DNA of 64,000 nucleotides, taken from contig CAIKZO010000088.1 of NCBI GenBank assembly GCA_903832005.1, forward strand, positions 1-64,000, written 5' to 3'. The notes under the pieces were generated by a model. That model was not told the origin of the DNA and did no database searches. It saw only the letters and a program-made list of their open reading frames with translations. Below, piece by piece: positions 1 through 9,091 of the stretch (its first letter is position 1; the number at the start of each line of letters is the position of its first letter). The DNA comes from Enhydrobacter aerosaccus. GTDB taxonomy: Bacteria; Pseudomonadota; Alphaproteobacteria; Reyranellales; Reyranellaceae. A program made the position numbers and the translations under genes.

Positions 1-20
1 AGCGCGCTCATGAGCGCGCT
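1..20. repeat. 20-bp perfect palindrome at the window edge
   Basis: The first 20 bases read the same on both strands (AGCGCGCTCA followed by its reverse complement). It lies 36 bases upstream of the GMC oxidoreductase start. It could be an operator, the tip of a hairpin or part of an upstream coding sequence. The edge hides its full extent. Confidence 0.4.
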
Positions 21-63
21 GGAAGCGCGCGGTCCGGGAGAGGGAGAACCAAGACATGGCTGA
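1..63 (+). CDS. Possible 3' end of an upstream gene (partial)
   Basis: Frame 1 is open from the window edge to a TGA at 61-63 and would encode a 20-residue alanine- and glycine-rich tail ending in EPRHG. It would overlap the GMC oxidoreductase start at 56 by 8 bases, as is common between co-transcribed genes here. The fragment is too short to assign to a family and could simply be leader sequence. Bases 1-20 are also a perfect palindrome. Confidence 0.25.
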   Translation, partial: SALMSALEARGPGEGEPRHG

Positions 64-1675
64 CTGGGATTACATCATCGTGGGCGCCGGCTCGGCCGGG
101 TGCGTGCTGGCCAATCGCCTGAGCGAGGATGCCAACGTCAAGGTCCTGCTGCTCGAGGCGGGCCCGCCCGACAAGTCGATGTGGATCGACATCCCGGCCG
201 GCTTCACCAAGCTTCTGAACCACGACAAGTTCAACTGGAACTTCGAGATGGAGGCCGAGGACGGCATGGCCGGCCGCCGCATCCCGTGCCCGCGCGGCAA
301 GACCCTGGGCGGCTCGTCGTCGATCAACGGCATGCTCTACGTGCGCGGCCAGCCGCTTGACTACGACACCTGGGGCCAGCTCGGCAATCGCGGCTGGAGC
401 TACGAGCAGATCCTGCCGTACTTCAAGAAGTCGGAGCATTTCGAGGGCGAGGGTGACGACAGCCGCGGCAAGGGCGGACCGCTCAACGTCGCGCACATGC
501 GCGAGACCCACGAACTGTGCGACGCCTTCATCGACGCCGCCGAAGCCAGCGGCTATCCGAAGAACAAGGACTACAACAACGGCAACCAGGAAGGCTTCGG
601 CTACTTCCAGGTGACGATGAAGGACGGCAAGCGCTGGTCTGCGGCCCGCGCCTTCATCGACGGCGCGCGCGGCCGACCCAACCTCAAGGTCGAGACCGAC
701 GCGCTGGTGTCGAACCTGATCCTCGAGGGCAAGCGCTGCGTCGGCGTGGCCTACAGCGTGCACGGCCAGAAGCGCGAGGCGCGCTGCGGCCGCGAGCTCA
801 TCGTGTCGTGTGGTTCGGTGCAGTCGCCGGGCGTGCTCGAGCATTCCGGCATTGGCCAGCCCGAGCTGCTGCGCAAGTACGGCATCGAGGTGAAGCACGA
901 GTTGAAGGGCGTCGGCGAGAACTACGGCGATCACTTCGCGCCGCGCATGAACTGGCGCTGCAAGCCCGGCGTCGCCACGCTGAACCAGCAGACGCGCGGC
1001 CTCAACCTAGTGGGCGAGGTGCTGAAGTATTTCACGGCCGGCAAGGGCGCGCTCAGCCTGACCGCCGGCGTGGTCTATGGCTTCGTCCGCACGCGGCCCG
1101 GCCTCGAATCGCCCAACATGCAGTTCCACATGGCGCACGCCAGCTACGACAGCGCGCAGAAACGCTTGCTGGAAAAGGAACCCGGCATGACCGTCGTGAT
1201 CGGCCAGTGTCGGCCGGACTCCCGTGGCTCGATCCACATCAAGTCGGCGACGCCGGGCAGCGAGCCTGCCATTCGGCCGAACTTCCTGTCGGCCCAGACC
1301 GATCGCGACACGACCGTTGCGGGCATGCAGATCGCCCGCAAGATCGCCTCGCATCCGTCGCTGGCGAAGTACATCGCCTTCGAGAACAACCCCGGTGAGA
1401 AGGTGCAGAGCTACGACGAGTGGCTCGATTTCGCCCGCCGCACCGGCCAGACGACCTATCACGTCATCGGCACCTGCAAGATGGGCAGCGACCCGATGGC
1501 CGTGGTCGACGATCGCTTGCGCGTGCACGGCATCGCCGGGCTGCGCGTGATCGACGCTTCCATCATGCCGACCGTCCCCTCGGGCAACACCAACGCCCCC
1601 ACCATCATGGTGGCCGAGAAGGGCGCCGACATGCTGAAGCAGGACGCCAAGGCCGGCGTGAAATTGGCCGCCTAA
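56..1675 (+). CDS. GMC family FAD-dependent alcohol/choline dehydrogenase-like oxidoreductase
   Basis: A 539-residue glucose-methanol-choline oxidoreductase, expected to oxidise an alcohol to an aldehyde using FAD, probably in the cytoplasm because no signal peptide is seen. The N-terminus carries the Rossmann dinucleotide motif GAGSAG (G10, G12, G15) followed by LLLEAG. The GMC signature [14 protein letters not shown] lies around residue 80-95. The C-terminal active-site pair is visible as His469 (in TYHVIGTC) and Asn513 (in SGNTNAPT). Length matches choline dehydrogenase relatives. The start has an upstream purine-rich GGGAGAGGGAGAA. The substrate cannot be read from sequence; BetA-like alcohols are only one option. 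The cupin-like gene follows after a 98-base gap containing a palindrome. Confidence 0.93.
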   Translation: MADWDYIIVGAGSAGCVLANRLSEDANVKVLLLEAGPPDKSMWIDIPAGFTKLLNHDKFNWNFEMEAEDGMAGRRIPCPRGKTLGGSSSINGMLYVRGQPLDYDTWGQLGNRGWSYEQILPYFKKSEHFEGEGDDSRGKGGPLNVAHMRETHELCDAFIDAAEASGYPKNKDYNNGNQEGFGYFQVTMKDGKRWSAARAFIDGARGRPNLKVETDALVSNLILEGKRCVGVAYSVHGQKREARCGRELIVSCGSVQSPGVLEHSGIGQPELLRKYGIEVKHELKGVGENYGDHFAPRMNWRCKPGVATLNQQTRGLNLVGEVLKYFTAGKGALSLTAGVVYGFVRTRPGLESPNMQFHMAHASYDSAQKRLLEKEPGMTVVIGQCRPDSRGSIHIKSATPGSEPAIRPNFLSAQTDRDTTVAGMQIARKIASHPSLAKYIAFENNPGEKVQSYDEWLDFARRTGQTTYHVIGTCKMGSDPMAVVDDRLRVHGIAGLRVIDASIMPTVPSGNTNAPTIMVAEKGADMLKQDAKAGVKLAA

Positions 1676-1719
1676 AACGGGGTTTTCCCAAGCGAAATTC
1701 CGCTTGCGTCGCGTTCCGC

Positions 1720-1749
1720 TGCATCGCACCATAATAATGGTGCGATGCA
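1720..1749. promoter_or_regulatory. 13-bp inverted repeat between GMC and cupin genes
   Basis: Perfect 13-base arms (TGCATCGCACCAT, 1720-1732, and its complement, 1737-1749) are separated by four bases AATA. The repeat ends about 10 bases before the Shine-Dalgarno GGGAGG of the next gene. There is no following T run, so an operator for a dimeric regulator or a leader hairpin is more likely than an intrinsic terminator. The regulator is unknown. Confidence 0.5.
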
Positions 1750-1773
1750 ATATATGCGGGAGGCGGATCTTCA

Positions 1774-2934
1774 ATGACCCTCGACTTGCGGAACTCCCGA
1801 AGCGGGCAGGCGGCTGATTTCCAATGGCCCGGCCTGGTGCACCCGAACGGCGATCGTCTTCGCCTCAACCGCCAGGACGTTGTGGCCGTCGACCGCGACC
1901 GGGACGCGACCTACGAGGCGATCTTTCGTCCGCAGGCGCTCTACAACGTGGCGACGAACGGGGTTAACGCCAACAATGGCGCGTTCCTGCTCCAGGAAGT
2001 CGCGACGAACCTGCCGATCCATCGCCCCGATACCGGCCCGACCGATTTCCACCTGCATCTGCCGCCGGGCGGTTTTCAGCTCGTCCTGGTGACGTCGGGC
2101 GTCTTCACCTTCGACTACGACGGCAGGATCTACTACGTCGGCCCCGGCACGGTGATGCTGCAGAGCGCGATTGTGCATCGCCAGCTTTTCTACACCTGGT
2201 CGGGCTTGCCCACGGACGAGAACCTGAAGACACCGCAGACCGCGGTGCCCGATCCGATCTCGATGGGCTACTCGGGCAAGTTCCTCGAAGCCTTCATCAC
2301 CGAACCGGCGGCCTTTCCCAATCCGACGGTGGTGGCATCGGATCGCATCGTCGAAGCGGAGACGCCGCGCTTCGCCTGGAGTCATCCGTTGCATGACCGT
2401 CCCGCCGATGCCGGCTTCTGGTGCCAGGACCCGCTGGCGCTGGAGGCGCTCTACCGGCCGTTGGCGGACGACGCCGTGAAGTCGACGACGCCCGTTTACG
2501 TTCGCGATATCGGGATCGAAGTGCCGAGCGGACATCTCGTGACCGGGCACATCCTCGCGACTGACCCGCAAAGCCAGTCTCTCCTGCCCAAGAGCACGTC
2601 GGCGGCGGCAAGCGCGTCGACCCTCGCGAAGGGCGAGAGCGTCGTCTATCGCGTCATTCGCGGCACCGCCGAATTCAAGGATGGCGCGGGCAAGGCCCTG
2701 GAGCTCGGTGCCGGCGACACGGTCACCTCGGGCAAGGGGGCGATCACTTTGGTCGGGATGGCCGAGAACACGCAGATCCTGCGGCTCGGCCTGCTGGAGG
2801 GCATCGAGCGCTTGCGCAAATGGACGCCGACGCAGCGCGACGAGATCGACGGGCTGGCGGGCCGGCTCGTCACCCGCCAGGAACTCCGCGCCCAGCGCAC
2901 CGATGGCGCGCCGGTCGGCTATCTCTACGAGTAG
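1774..2934 (+). CDS. Cupin-like hypothetical protein
   Basis: A 386-residue protein without signal peptide or membrane segments. Two beta-rich stretches look cupin-like. One, about residues 88-140, contains FHLHLPPGG (a His-x-His pair) and then a VGPGTV turn typical of cupin motif 2. The second, about 275-340, has GESVVYRVIRGTAEF and a LELGAGD turn but no clear metal-binding histidines. A bicupin arrangement with one metallated domain is therefore plausible. The start has a good GGGAGG Shine-Dalgarno site 13 bases upstream. It follows the GMC gene and may act in the same pathway. I do not recognise the family with certainty and assign no reaction. Confidence 0.75.
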   Translation: MTLDLRNSRSGQAADFQWPGLVHPNGDRLRLNRQDVVAVDRDRDATYEAIFRPQALYNVATNGVNANNGAFLLQEVATNLPIHRPDTGPTDFHLHLPPGGFQLVLVTSGVFTFDYDGRIYYVGPGTVMLQSAIVHRQLFYTWSGLPTDENLKTPQTAVPDPISMGYSGKFLEAFITEPAAFPNPTVVASDRIVEAETPRFAWSHPLHDRPADAGFWCQDPLALEALYRPLADDAVKSTTPVYVRDIGIEVPSGHLVTGHILATDPQSQSLLPKSTSAAASASTLAKGESVVYRVIRGTAEFKDGAGKALELGAGDTVTSGKGAITLVGMAENTQILRLGLLEGIERLRKWTPTQRDEIDGLAGRLVTRQELRAQRTDGAPVGYLYE

Positions 2935-2946
2935 AAGGCCGGAAGA

Positions 2947-4011
2947 TCAGCCGCCGAGCAGCGAGGCGGCGGCCGTCAGTTCCTTGCGCTCGACTTTCTT
3001 CACGATCTCGGTGAGCTTGGTGTGTGTGGGCGCCGGCACGCCGATGAAAGTGCCGCGGTCGGCGATGTAGCCGTTCATGAACTCGATCTCGGTGCGGCGG
3101 CCCTTGCGGATGTCCTGGGCCATCGACGGGCGCTGGATGTCGGCGCGCGGGTTGGGGTTGATGTTCGAGCCCGGCCGCAGGATCGTCTCGATCTCGTCGA
3201 GCGCGGCCTTGTCGCCCTCGCTCGCCTTGGCCAGCGTCTCGGGCTCCATCTTGCCGATCTTCTCGATGTGATAGCCCAGCGCCTGGCCGACGCGCACGGC
3301 CTCGCCACCGAGCTTGATCGAGAAGCGGCGGACGGCATCGTTGCGGTCGCAATCGAAGCCGGTCATGCCGGTCGCGGCCGAGACGCCGTTCTTCATGCCG
3401 TTCTGGCAGAGCTTGGACCAGCGTTCGCCCCACAGGTTGGTCGTGGTCTTGGCACTGTCGATGCGGGCCACCATCTCGCGCAGCTCTTCCACCCTCTTGG
3501 TGATGCGGCCATGCACCTCGCCGACACGGAACACCGTGTGCTTGTCGCCGCCCTTGGCGACGGTGCGGCGGATGGTGGCCGGTTCGTACATGTCGACCGA
3601 GATCAGCGACGCCACCATGCCGACGGTCTTGCCCCAGCCGACGACGCCCGCGATGCGCTCTTCGTTCAGGCAGTTCTGCAGCGAGACGATATAGCCGTCC
3701 GGCGCCAGGTACTGCTTGATGAGCTGCGTCGCCCATTCGGTGTCGTAGGACTTCATCGACACGAAGGCGATGTCGATCGGCTTCTGGCGGCTGAGCGCCT
3801 CCATCTCGGTGAGATGCATGGTCTTGGCGTTCTTGACCGTGATCTTCTCTTCCGGCGTGACGCCGTCGAGCGAGAGTCCATTACGGCGGATGGTCTCGAT
3901 GTTCTCCGGCCAGAAGTCGATCAGCGTGACGTCCTCGCCAGTGTGCGCCAGCCAGCCGCCGACATAACCACCCAGCGCGCCGACGCCGACGACTGCAATT
4001 CGCTTGCCCAT
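2947..4011 (-). CDS. Ketopantoate reductase (ApbA/PanE) family protein
   Basis: A 354-residue NAD(P)-dependent reductase. The N-terminus has GVGALGG (G9, G11, G14) for nucleotide binding. The middle shows WSKLCQNGMKN, carrying the family's catalytic lysine, and near the C-terminus EIEFMNGYI, the substrate-binding Glu/Asn region. Length is slightly above E. coli PanE (about 303 residues). It is the last gene of a five-gene reverse operon (MFS, flavoenzyme, VOC, hydrolase, reductase), so it is more likely a 2-keto-acid or beta-hydroxy-acid dehydrogenase of that pathway than the pantothenate enzyme. It converges on the cupin gene with a 12-base gap and no obvious terminator. Confidence 0.88.
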   Translation of the reverse strand: MGKRIAVVGVGALGGYVGGWLAHTGEDVTLIDFWPENIETIRRNGLSLDGVTPEEKITVKNAKTMHLTEMEALSRQKPIDIAFVSMKSYDTEWATQLIKQYLAPDGYIVSLQNCLNEERIAGVVGWGKTVGMVASLISVDMYEPATIRRTVAKGGDKHTVFRVGEVHGRITKRVEELREMVARIDSAKTTTNLWGERWSKLCQNGMKNGVSAATGMTGFDCDRNDAVRRFSIKLGGEAVRVGQALGYHIEKIGKMEPETLAKASEGDKAALDEIETILRPGSNINPNPRADIQRPSMAQDIRKGRRTEIEFMNGYIADRGTFIGVPAPTHTKLTEIVKKVERKELTAAASLLGG

Positions 4012-4052
4012 TGTCGTTACTCCCTTTGATTAAGCGCGCTGCGCGCGCGAGG

Positions 4053-5861
4053 TTAAGGCGCGACGCGTTCATCCTTCTGCGCGCGCTCGATGTAGCGGTC
4101 GGCATCCTCCTGCAGGAGGAACCGGTCGTTCTTCAGTTGCTCGACGGCCGCGCGCACCTTGGCGACGTAGCCGGCGCGGTTGCCGTAGCGCGCCGCGATC
4201 TTCTCGGGCGCGAAGGCGAAGTAGCTGCCGTCGCGATCCGCCAGCGAGTTACGCGGGTAGGGCGCCTTGTATTCGTTCCAGCCGGTGTAGGCGGCCAGCG
4301 GCACGGCGATGTCGGGCAGGCGAATGCCCGCCACCTCGTTGCCGTCGGCGTCGACCTTGCTGACCAGGGTGCGATAGACGCCGTTGCCCGACGTGGGCGT
4401 GACGAGATTGGTCGCCTTGGCGACGGCGGCCCCCGCGATGGCGGGGAAGCCGATCTTGTCCGGCTCGACCAAGGTGCCGTCCTTCAGGGTCGGTGTGCGG
4501 CTGGCGGGCGGCGCAATGCCCTTCACCACCCAATCGTCGAGCGCGACCAGGAGCGCGCGCACGGCTGGCATCGGATTGTGCGGATTGCGCGGATTGACGT
4601 TGGGGCCGGCGTCCGTCGTAGCGCCCGCGCGGCCGCCATGCTGGGTGCCGGCGATCATGTAGAGCCGCGAGTTGTCGGGCAGCGTCACGTCCTGGGTGCC
4701 GAGCGGATCGGTCGCGAGCAGCGACGCGCCTTTCTGCCAGTACTCGGTCGAGGTGTTGGTCTCGATCAGCTTGGGATCGCTGTCGTCGCCGCGCAGTACC
4801 GAGCCCTTTTGCTTGGTCAGCGGGTCCTCGAGCGTTGCCGTGCTGAAGGGGAACCAGGCTTCCGGCGCGGTGTGATCCTCGTGCTGCGTGCTGGTGCGCG
4901 CGGGCTGGGAGAACGGCACGTTGAAGAAGAGACGGCCCACGCCCGCGATATGGCTGTAGATGCCGTCGAACACCTTGTGGCCCTGCTCGTCGCGATTGAA
5001 GCCCTCGGAGATGTGGTGGCGCAGATAGCGCCCGGCCTGGCTGAAGCCGATGGCGAGCGCATGCGTGATCGCGCCGCCGGTCGCCGCGCGGCCTTCGGGA
5101 TCGTGACGCAGGAAGCTCACGAAGTCGCGGGTCGCTGCAAAGCCCAAGCCCTGCACCTTGGGATTGGTGCCTTCGTAGGTGAATTCGTAGAGGAAGCCCG
5201 GCTTGGGCTTTCCGTCAGCCAGCTTGATTGACTTGGCATCGATCGCTGTCCAGGCGACGTCCTGCGGCGCATCGGTCTGGCGCTCGCGGATCGTGAGCTT
5301 GGCCCCGTCCTCGGTCGCCATCTCGTAGGAGAGCTTGAAGGCTTCGAGCGCACCGCCACGCGTGCCGGACACGAACTCGTCCTTCACGGTCTGCACGATC
5401 GGCTTGCCGTTGTCCGTGGCGACGGGTGCCGTGAGCCCAAGACCCATGTTGGCCCGTGGCGCATCGGGGTCCCAGCCGCTCCACACGACGGTGTAGCCCT
5501 GGCGCAGCGGGAAGCCGTTGCCGAGGTCCTTCACCGTCTTCGGATCGTTCATGCCCTGCGGGCCGTCGCAGAGATTGCCGATCAGCATCTTGCGGCCGCG
5601 ATTGTTCACTTCGTACAGAAGGCGGCCGTTGCCCTTGGCCGGATCCTTCGGCCGCAGGATGAAGAAGTCGGTCGCGTACTCGACCTTGCCTGATGCGTTC
5701 AGCGGGGCCTCGTCGATCAGGGCGATGCCCTTGTTCTGCGGCGCCTTCGGGTCGACTTCGCCCTTGGCGACGCCGGTCACGCGTTCATAGGCGCCGGTCG
5801 CGCCGAACGGCGCACCGTCGGCCAGGGGCTCGACGGCCTTGATCTCGATTGAAGTGATCAC
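4053..5861 (-). CDS. Alpha/beta-hydrolase domain protein (Abhydrolase_10-like)
   Basis: A 602-residue protein with no signal peptide. The nucleophile elbow is GFSQAG with Ser274. The long N-terminal beta-rich part (FFILRPKDPAKGNGRLLYEV, then NNRGRK) and the overall length match the large alpha/beta-hydrolase family recorded as an uncharacterised hydrolase domain (PF20091 type). Members are often annotated only as alpha/beta hydrolase. The neighbouring VOC protein starts four bases after the operon order requires, showing tight co-transcription. The reaction is probably ester or lactone hydrolysis in an oxidative catabolic route; the substrate is unknown. Internal TTRSP-type variation was not examined further. 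Confidence 0.82.
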   Translation of the reverse strand: MITSIEIKAVEPLADGAPFGATGAYERVTGVAKGEVDPKAPQNKGIALIDEAPLNASGKVEYATDFFILRPKDPAKGNGRLLYEVNNRGRKMLIGNLCDGPQGMNDPKTVKDLGNGFPLRQGYTVVWSGWDPDAPRANMGLGLTAPVATDNGKPIVQTVKDEFVSGTRGGALEAFKLSYEMATEDGAKLTIRERQTDAPQDVAWTAIDAKSIKLADGKPKPGFLYEFTYEGTNPKVQGLGFAATRDFVSFLRHDPEGRAATGGAITHALAIGFSQAGRYLRHHISEGFNRDEQGHKVFDGIYSHIAGVGRLFFNVPFSQPARTSTQHEDHTAPEAWFPFSTATLEDPLTKQKGSVLRGDDSDPKLIETNTSTEYWQKGASLLATDPLGTQDVTLPDNSRLYMIAGTQHGGRAGATTDAGPNVNPRNPHNPMPAVRALLVALDDWVVKGIAPPASRTPTLKDGTLVEPDKIGFPAIAGAAVAKATNLVTPTSGNGVYRTLVSKVDADGNEVAGIRLPDIAVPLAAYTGWNEYKAPYPRNSLADRDGSYFAFAPEKIAARYGNRAGYVAKVRAAVEQLKNDRFLLQEDADRYIERAQKDERVAP

Positions 5862-5865
5862 GGGC

Positions 5866-6306
5866 TTAGCGCTTGGTCGCTTCGGCGCGCTTGTCGGCCG
5901 GGGTCTCGCTCGGATCGAAATTCAGCTCCACGCCGACGCCATCGGGATCGTAGAGGAAGATCTGCGTGCCGCCGGTGCGCGGGATCACCTGTTCGCGGAA
6001 CGTCACGTTTTTGCCGGTGATGCGCTTCTTCACGCCCGGCAGGTCGCTGGCGGCAAAGGCGATATGGTCGAAGCGGCCGGTGTCGTCGAACTTCTTCTCG
6101 GTGCCACGCACCACGATGCCCTCGCGCGGCTTGCGCTCGCCCAGCAGATGCACGGTCGGCACGCCGCCGGAATAGAGCCAATAGCCCGGGAAGCCGAGCG
6201 GCGGGCGGTCGCCGTTCTCGAGACCCAGCACGTCGCAATAGAAGGTCTTGGTGGCTTCGAGGTCCGACGGTTCGATCGTGTAATGCTGCAGGGGGCCAAG
6301 CGGCAT
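5866..6306 (-). CDS. VOC family protein (glyoxalase/dioxygenase fold)
   Basis: A 146-residue single vicinal-oxygen-chelate domain protein. The candidate metal ligands are His8 (LQHYTI), His81 (FDHIAF) and Glu127 (GVELNF), in the spacing of glyoxalase I and extradiol dioxygenase relatives, so a metal site looks intact. The motif YDPDGVGVEL is characteristic of the family. It lies between a flavin monooxygenase-like gene (9-base gap) and a large hydrolase (4-base gap), which suggests a ring-cleavage, isomerase or lyase step. It is shorter than two-domain extradiol dioxygenases (about 290 residues), so it probably works as a dimer. Exact activity is not readable. Confidence 0.87.
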   Translation of the reverse strand: MPLGPLQHYTIEPSDLEATKTFYCDVLGLENGDRPPLGFPGYWLYSGGVPTVHLLGERKPREGIVVRGTEKKFDDTGRFDHIAFAASDLPGVKKRITGKNVTFREQVIPRTGGTQIFLYDPDGVGVELNFDPSETPADKRAEATKR

Positions 6307-6315
6307 GATGTGCTC

Positions 6316-7521
6316 CTAGACGAAGGTGAGGTCGGCGTCGGCGCCCAGCATGAAGGCGCCGACGGTTTCAAAATGGCTGAGCCGTCCCTGCAGTTGCTGG
6401 GTGACGGTGTGGATGTCGCGGAAGCGGCGCTCCAGCGGCTGGTTCTCGAAGATCGCGGTGGCGCCGGCAGCGTTGTAGACCGTGTCGACCGCCTCGCGCG
6501 CCTTGTGGATCGCGTTGGTCGCCGCACCGCGGATCGTGATGCGCTGCTCGACGGAGATCAGTTTGCCGGCCTGCAGGTCCTTCCAGATATCGGCCATCGA
6601 CTGCAGCAGGTAGGCACGCGCGGCACGCACGTTGATCACGGCCTGCGCGATGTTGGATTGCACGACGGCGTTGTCGCGCAGCGCATACTTTGATCCGCGC
6701 GGCACCTTGTTGCGGGCCATGTCGATGAATTCGTCGAGCGCGCCCTTGGCGATGCCGCAGGCCACGCCGGCGAAGCCCATCTGGTAGCAGGTACCCGAGC
6801 TCATCTTGTAGAGCGGCCCGGCCTCGCGGCATTCCTTGTCGAACTCGCGGGTGATCGAGTGATCGGTCGCGACGAAGAAGTCGTTTAGGGCAAACTGGTC
6901 GGAGGCCGTCGCGCGCAAGCCGACGGTATGCCAGATGTCGGTCCACTCCACGTCGGTCGACTTCACGAGCATGGTGCGCTCGAACTGGCGGCCGTCGGCG
7001 CCGCGCTTGGGCGAACCATCGGCGTTGTAGATCGGGCAGTGGGCGCCCAGCCACGTCGCATGGCGACAGCCCGAGGCGAAGGCCCATACGCCGGTAACCT
7101 TGAACCCGCCCTCACATTCGATCGCCTTGACCCTGGGACCGGGGCCCCAGGCCAGCACCGCACGCGGGTCGTTGCCGAAGATCTCGTTGGCGACCGGCAG
7201 GTCGAGATAGGCCGCCGACATCGAGCAGCCGCCGGCCTGGCTCAGGCACCAGGCCGTCGAGGCATCGCCGCTCGCGACGGTCTCGATCACGTGGAAGAAA
7301 GTGATGGGATCGGTCTCGATCCCACCGGTCGTCTTTGGCATCAGGAGGCGGAACATCTTCGCCTCGTGGAGCTTGTCGAGGAGCGCCGGCGCCAGGCGCC
7401 GCCGCTCCTCGGTTTCGTCGGCCGCGGCCACGATGGCCGGGCGGAGCGCCTGGGCGAGGGCGATCACCTTCGGGTCGCCGGCAAGGTCGGCGGAGGACGG
7501 TATCGTCGTTTCCAAGGCCAC
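6316..7521 (-). CDS. Acyl-CoA dehydrogenase-fold flavin-dependent monooxygenase or dehydrogenase
   Basis: A 401-residue protein of the acyl-CoA dehydrogenase fold. The C-terminal RRFRDIHTVTQQLQGRLSHF resembles group D two-component hydroxylases (HpaB/HsaA/DszC-like), where reduced flavin from a partner reductase hydroxylates an aromatic ring. The N-terminal helical domain (RPAIVAAADETEERRRLAP) and the LSQAGGCSM segment also fit. No catalytic glutamate typical of true acyl-CoA dehydrogenases was obvious. No dedicated flavin reductase lies in the operon, so the reductant would come from elsewhere. The downstream VOC and hydrolase genes favour a ring hydroxylation and cleavage pathway. A desulfurisation or sterol-type role cannot be excluded. 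Confidence 0.83.
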   Translation of the reverse strand: MALETTIPSSADLAGDPKVIALAQALRPAIVAAADETEERRRLAPALLDKLHEAKMFRLLMPKTTGGIETDPITFFHVIETVASGDASTAWCLSQAGGCSMSAAYLDLPVANEIFGNDPRAVLAWGPGPRVKAIECEGGFKVTGVWAFASGCRHATWLGAHCPIYNADGSPKRGADGRQFERTMLVKSTDVEWTDIWHTVGLRATASDQFALNDFFVATDHSITREFDKECREAGPLYKMSSGTCYQMGFAGVACGIAKGALDEFIDMARNKVPRGSKYALRDNAVVQSNIAQAVINVRAARAYLLQSMADIWKDLQAGKLISVEQRITIRGAATNAIHKAREAVDTVYNAAGATAIFENQPLERRFRDIHTVTQQLQGRLSHFETVGAFMLGADADLTFV

Positions 7522-7544
7522 TCTCTCCGTTGGTTATTCGACTA

Positions 7545-8930
7545 TCACTCGGCGGCCGCCGGGACGGTGACCTTCAGCTCACGGTCGATTTCGTCCAGCG
7601 ATTTGCCACGTGTCTCGATGCCGAAGAAATAATAGACCGCTCCGGCCATCAGGAACCAGCATCCAAGATAGAGGAAGGCGGTCGGCATCTGGGGCAGCGG
7701 CACGTCGGGCTTCAGGTAGTTGCTGGAGCCGACGATCAGGGCCAGGCCCACTGGGCCGATGATCTTGCCGATGCCGCCGAAGCCGTAGGCCGAGCCCATG
7801 CCCGACGTCTTGAGGTGCGAGGGCCAGATCTCCGCGCCGTAAGGACCGACGATCGCGAACCCGCCGTCGGCAAAGAAGTAGCCGATCGCCAGGATGATCC
7901 AGAAGGCCGAAACCCCGAAGAACATCGCATCGTAGTACTGGCCCGCCAGGATGGTGAGGACGCCGGCGCCAAGCCCGAGCAACCCGCCGGACGTGCGCCG
8001 CCCGAGCTTCTCGGAAAACCAGGCGAAGGATAGGCGGCCGAAGAACCCGCAGATCGTGAGGACGATCATCATCTTGGCGGCTTCCTGCGGGGAGACCTTG
8101 AGCAGCAGCACGAACAGGGTCGGCGCCCAGAGCGTGATGCCGTAGACGCCGGTCTGTGCGCCGGCGTTGCCGAGCCACGACACGAACAGGCTGCGCGGAT
8201 AGTTGAACAGCTCCATCCACCGGCTCTTCACCACCATCGATTCGCGTGCCGTCGGCATGGGCAGCGACTCGGGCGTCACCTCGAGCGCCCAGGCCAGCGA
8301 CTTGCGCGCTTCCTCGGCGCGGCCCTGGCGGGCCAGCCAGCGCGGCGATTCCGGCACCCAGATGCGGACCAGCAGCACGACCAGCGCCGGCAGCACGCCG
8401 ATTGCGAACAGCAGGCGCCATTCGGTGGCCGGGATGAAGGCAGCCAAGGCGCCGCCGAGGCCGGTGCCGAGCGGGATCACGCAGGTCACGAGACCGCCCA
8501 CCAGACCGCGCTTGGAGGTCGGCATGAATTCCTGCACCAGCGGCAGGTCGACGCAATAGAGGCCGCCGACGCCGAAGCCCACGAAGAAGCGCATGATCGT
8601 GAGATAGACCCAGCCGTTGTCCGGCGTGAAGTAGAGCAGGCCGGTGGCGAGCGAGAAGTTCAGCACCGTGCCGATGAAGACCTTGCGGCGACCGAACTTG
8701 TCGGCGAGCGCGCCCCAGATGTAGGCGCCGAGGATGGCGCCGATGCCGGAGCTCATCAGCACCGTGGCCGACTGTCCGAAGGTGAGCTTCCACGGCCCGA
8801 TCAGGAAGGGCAGCACGAAGGCGATCAGAAAGAAGTCGAAGAACTCGAGCGCGTCGCCGATGATGGCGGCGCCAAGGATCCTCTTCTGGTTTCCGGTCAA
8901 GCGGGATTGTCGATCGAGCACCTCGAACAT
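7545..8930 (-). CDS. MFS transporter (metabolite:H+ symporter type)
   Basis: A 461-residue inner-membrane transporter with about twelve predicted hydrophobic helices. The conserved MFS loop between helices 2 and 3 is seen as GALADKFGRRKVF, and a second DRELK-type sugar-porter loop is at the C-terminus (FFGIETRGKSLDEID). The N-terminus, with GDALEFFDFFLIAF, matches the aromatic acid and sialate type symporters with the DxxEFFDF signature. It is the first gene of the reverse catabolic operon and likely imports the operon's substrate, probably an organic or aromatic acid. A divergent regulatory region of 161 bases separates it from the lyase gene at 9092. Confidence 0.92.
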   Translation of the reverse strand: MFEVLDRQSRLTGNQKRILGAAIIGDALEFFDFFLIAFVLPFLIGPWKLTFGQSATVLMSSGIGAILGAYIWGALADKFGRRKVFIGTVLNFSLATGLLYFTPDNGWVYLTIMRFFVGFGVGGLYCVDLPLVQEFMPTSKRGLVGGLVTCVIPLGTGLGGALAAFIPATEWRLLFAIGVLPALVVLLVRIWVPESPRWLARQGRAEEARKSLAWALEVTPESLPMPTARESMVVKSRWMELFNYPRSLFVSWLGNAGAQTGVYGITLWAPTLFVLLLKVSPQEAAKMMIVLTICGFFGRLSFAWFSEKLGRRTSGGLLGLGAGVLTILAGQYYDAMFFGVSAFWIILAIGYFFADGGFAIVGPYGAEIWPSHLKTSGMGSAYGFGGIGKIIGPVGLALIVGSSNYLKPDVPLPQMPTAFLYLGCWFLMAGAVYYFFGIETRGKSLDEIDRELKVTVPAAAE

Positions 8931-9091
8931 GGGCGGTTCCTCCGATGGCGCATTCTTGATTTTGATTCGGCAGGCGTCGCGCCGATGGGCCGCCGATGCT
9001 AGAAGTCTACGCTTCCGGCAGATTGGGTGGAAGTCCGCCCGATCTGCCTCTCGAAATGGGAAAAGCGTATTTTTCGGGGGAGATTATCGTC
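8931..9091. promoter_or_regulatory. Divergent promoter region between MFS operon and lyase gene
   Basis: This 161-base region must carry promoters for both the leftward operon and the rightward lyase gene. It contains an 11-bp inverted repeat (GGCAGATTGGG at 9017-9027 and CCCGATCTGCC at 9038-9048) with one T:G mismatch and a 10-base spacer. Such a site between divergent catabolic operons is a typical regulator-binding position. No regulator gene is adjacent and no confident -35/-10 pair was found. Confidence 0.5.

Noticed and set aside
2947..4011. Naming the ketopantoate reductase homologue panE
   Set aside because: It sits at the end of a catabolic operon away from pantothenate genes; the family contains many reductases with other substrates.
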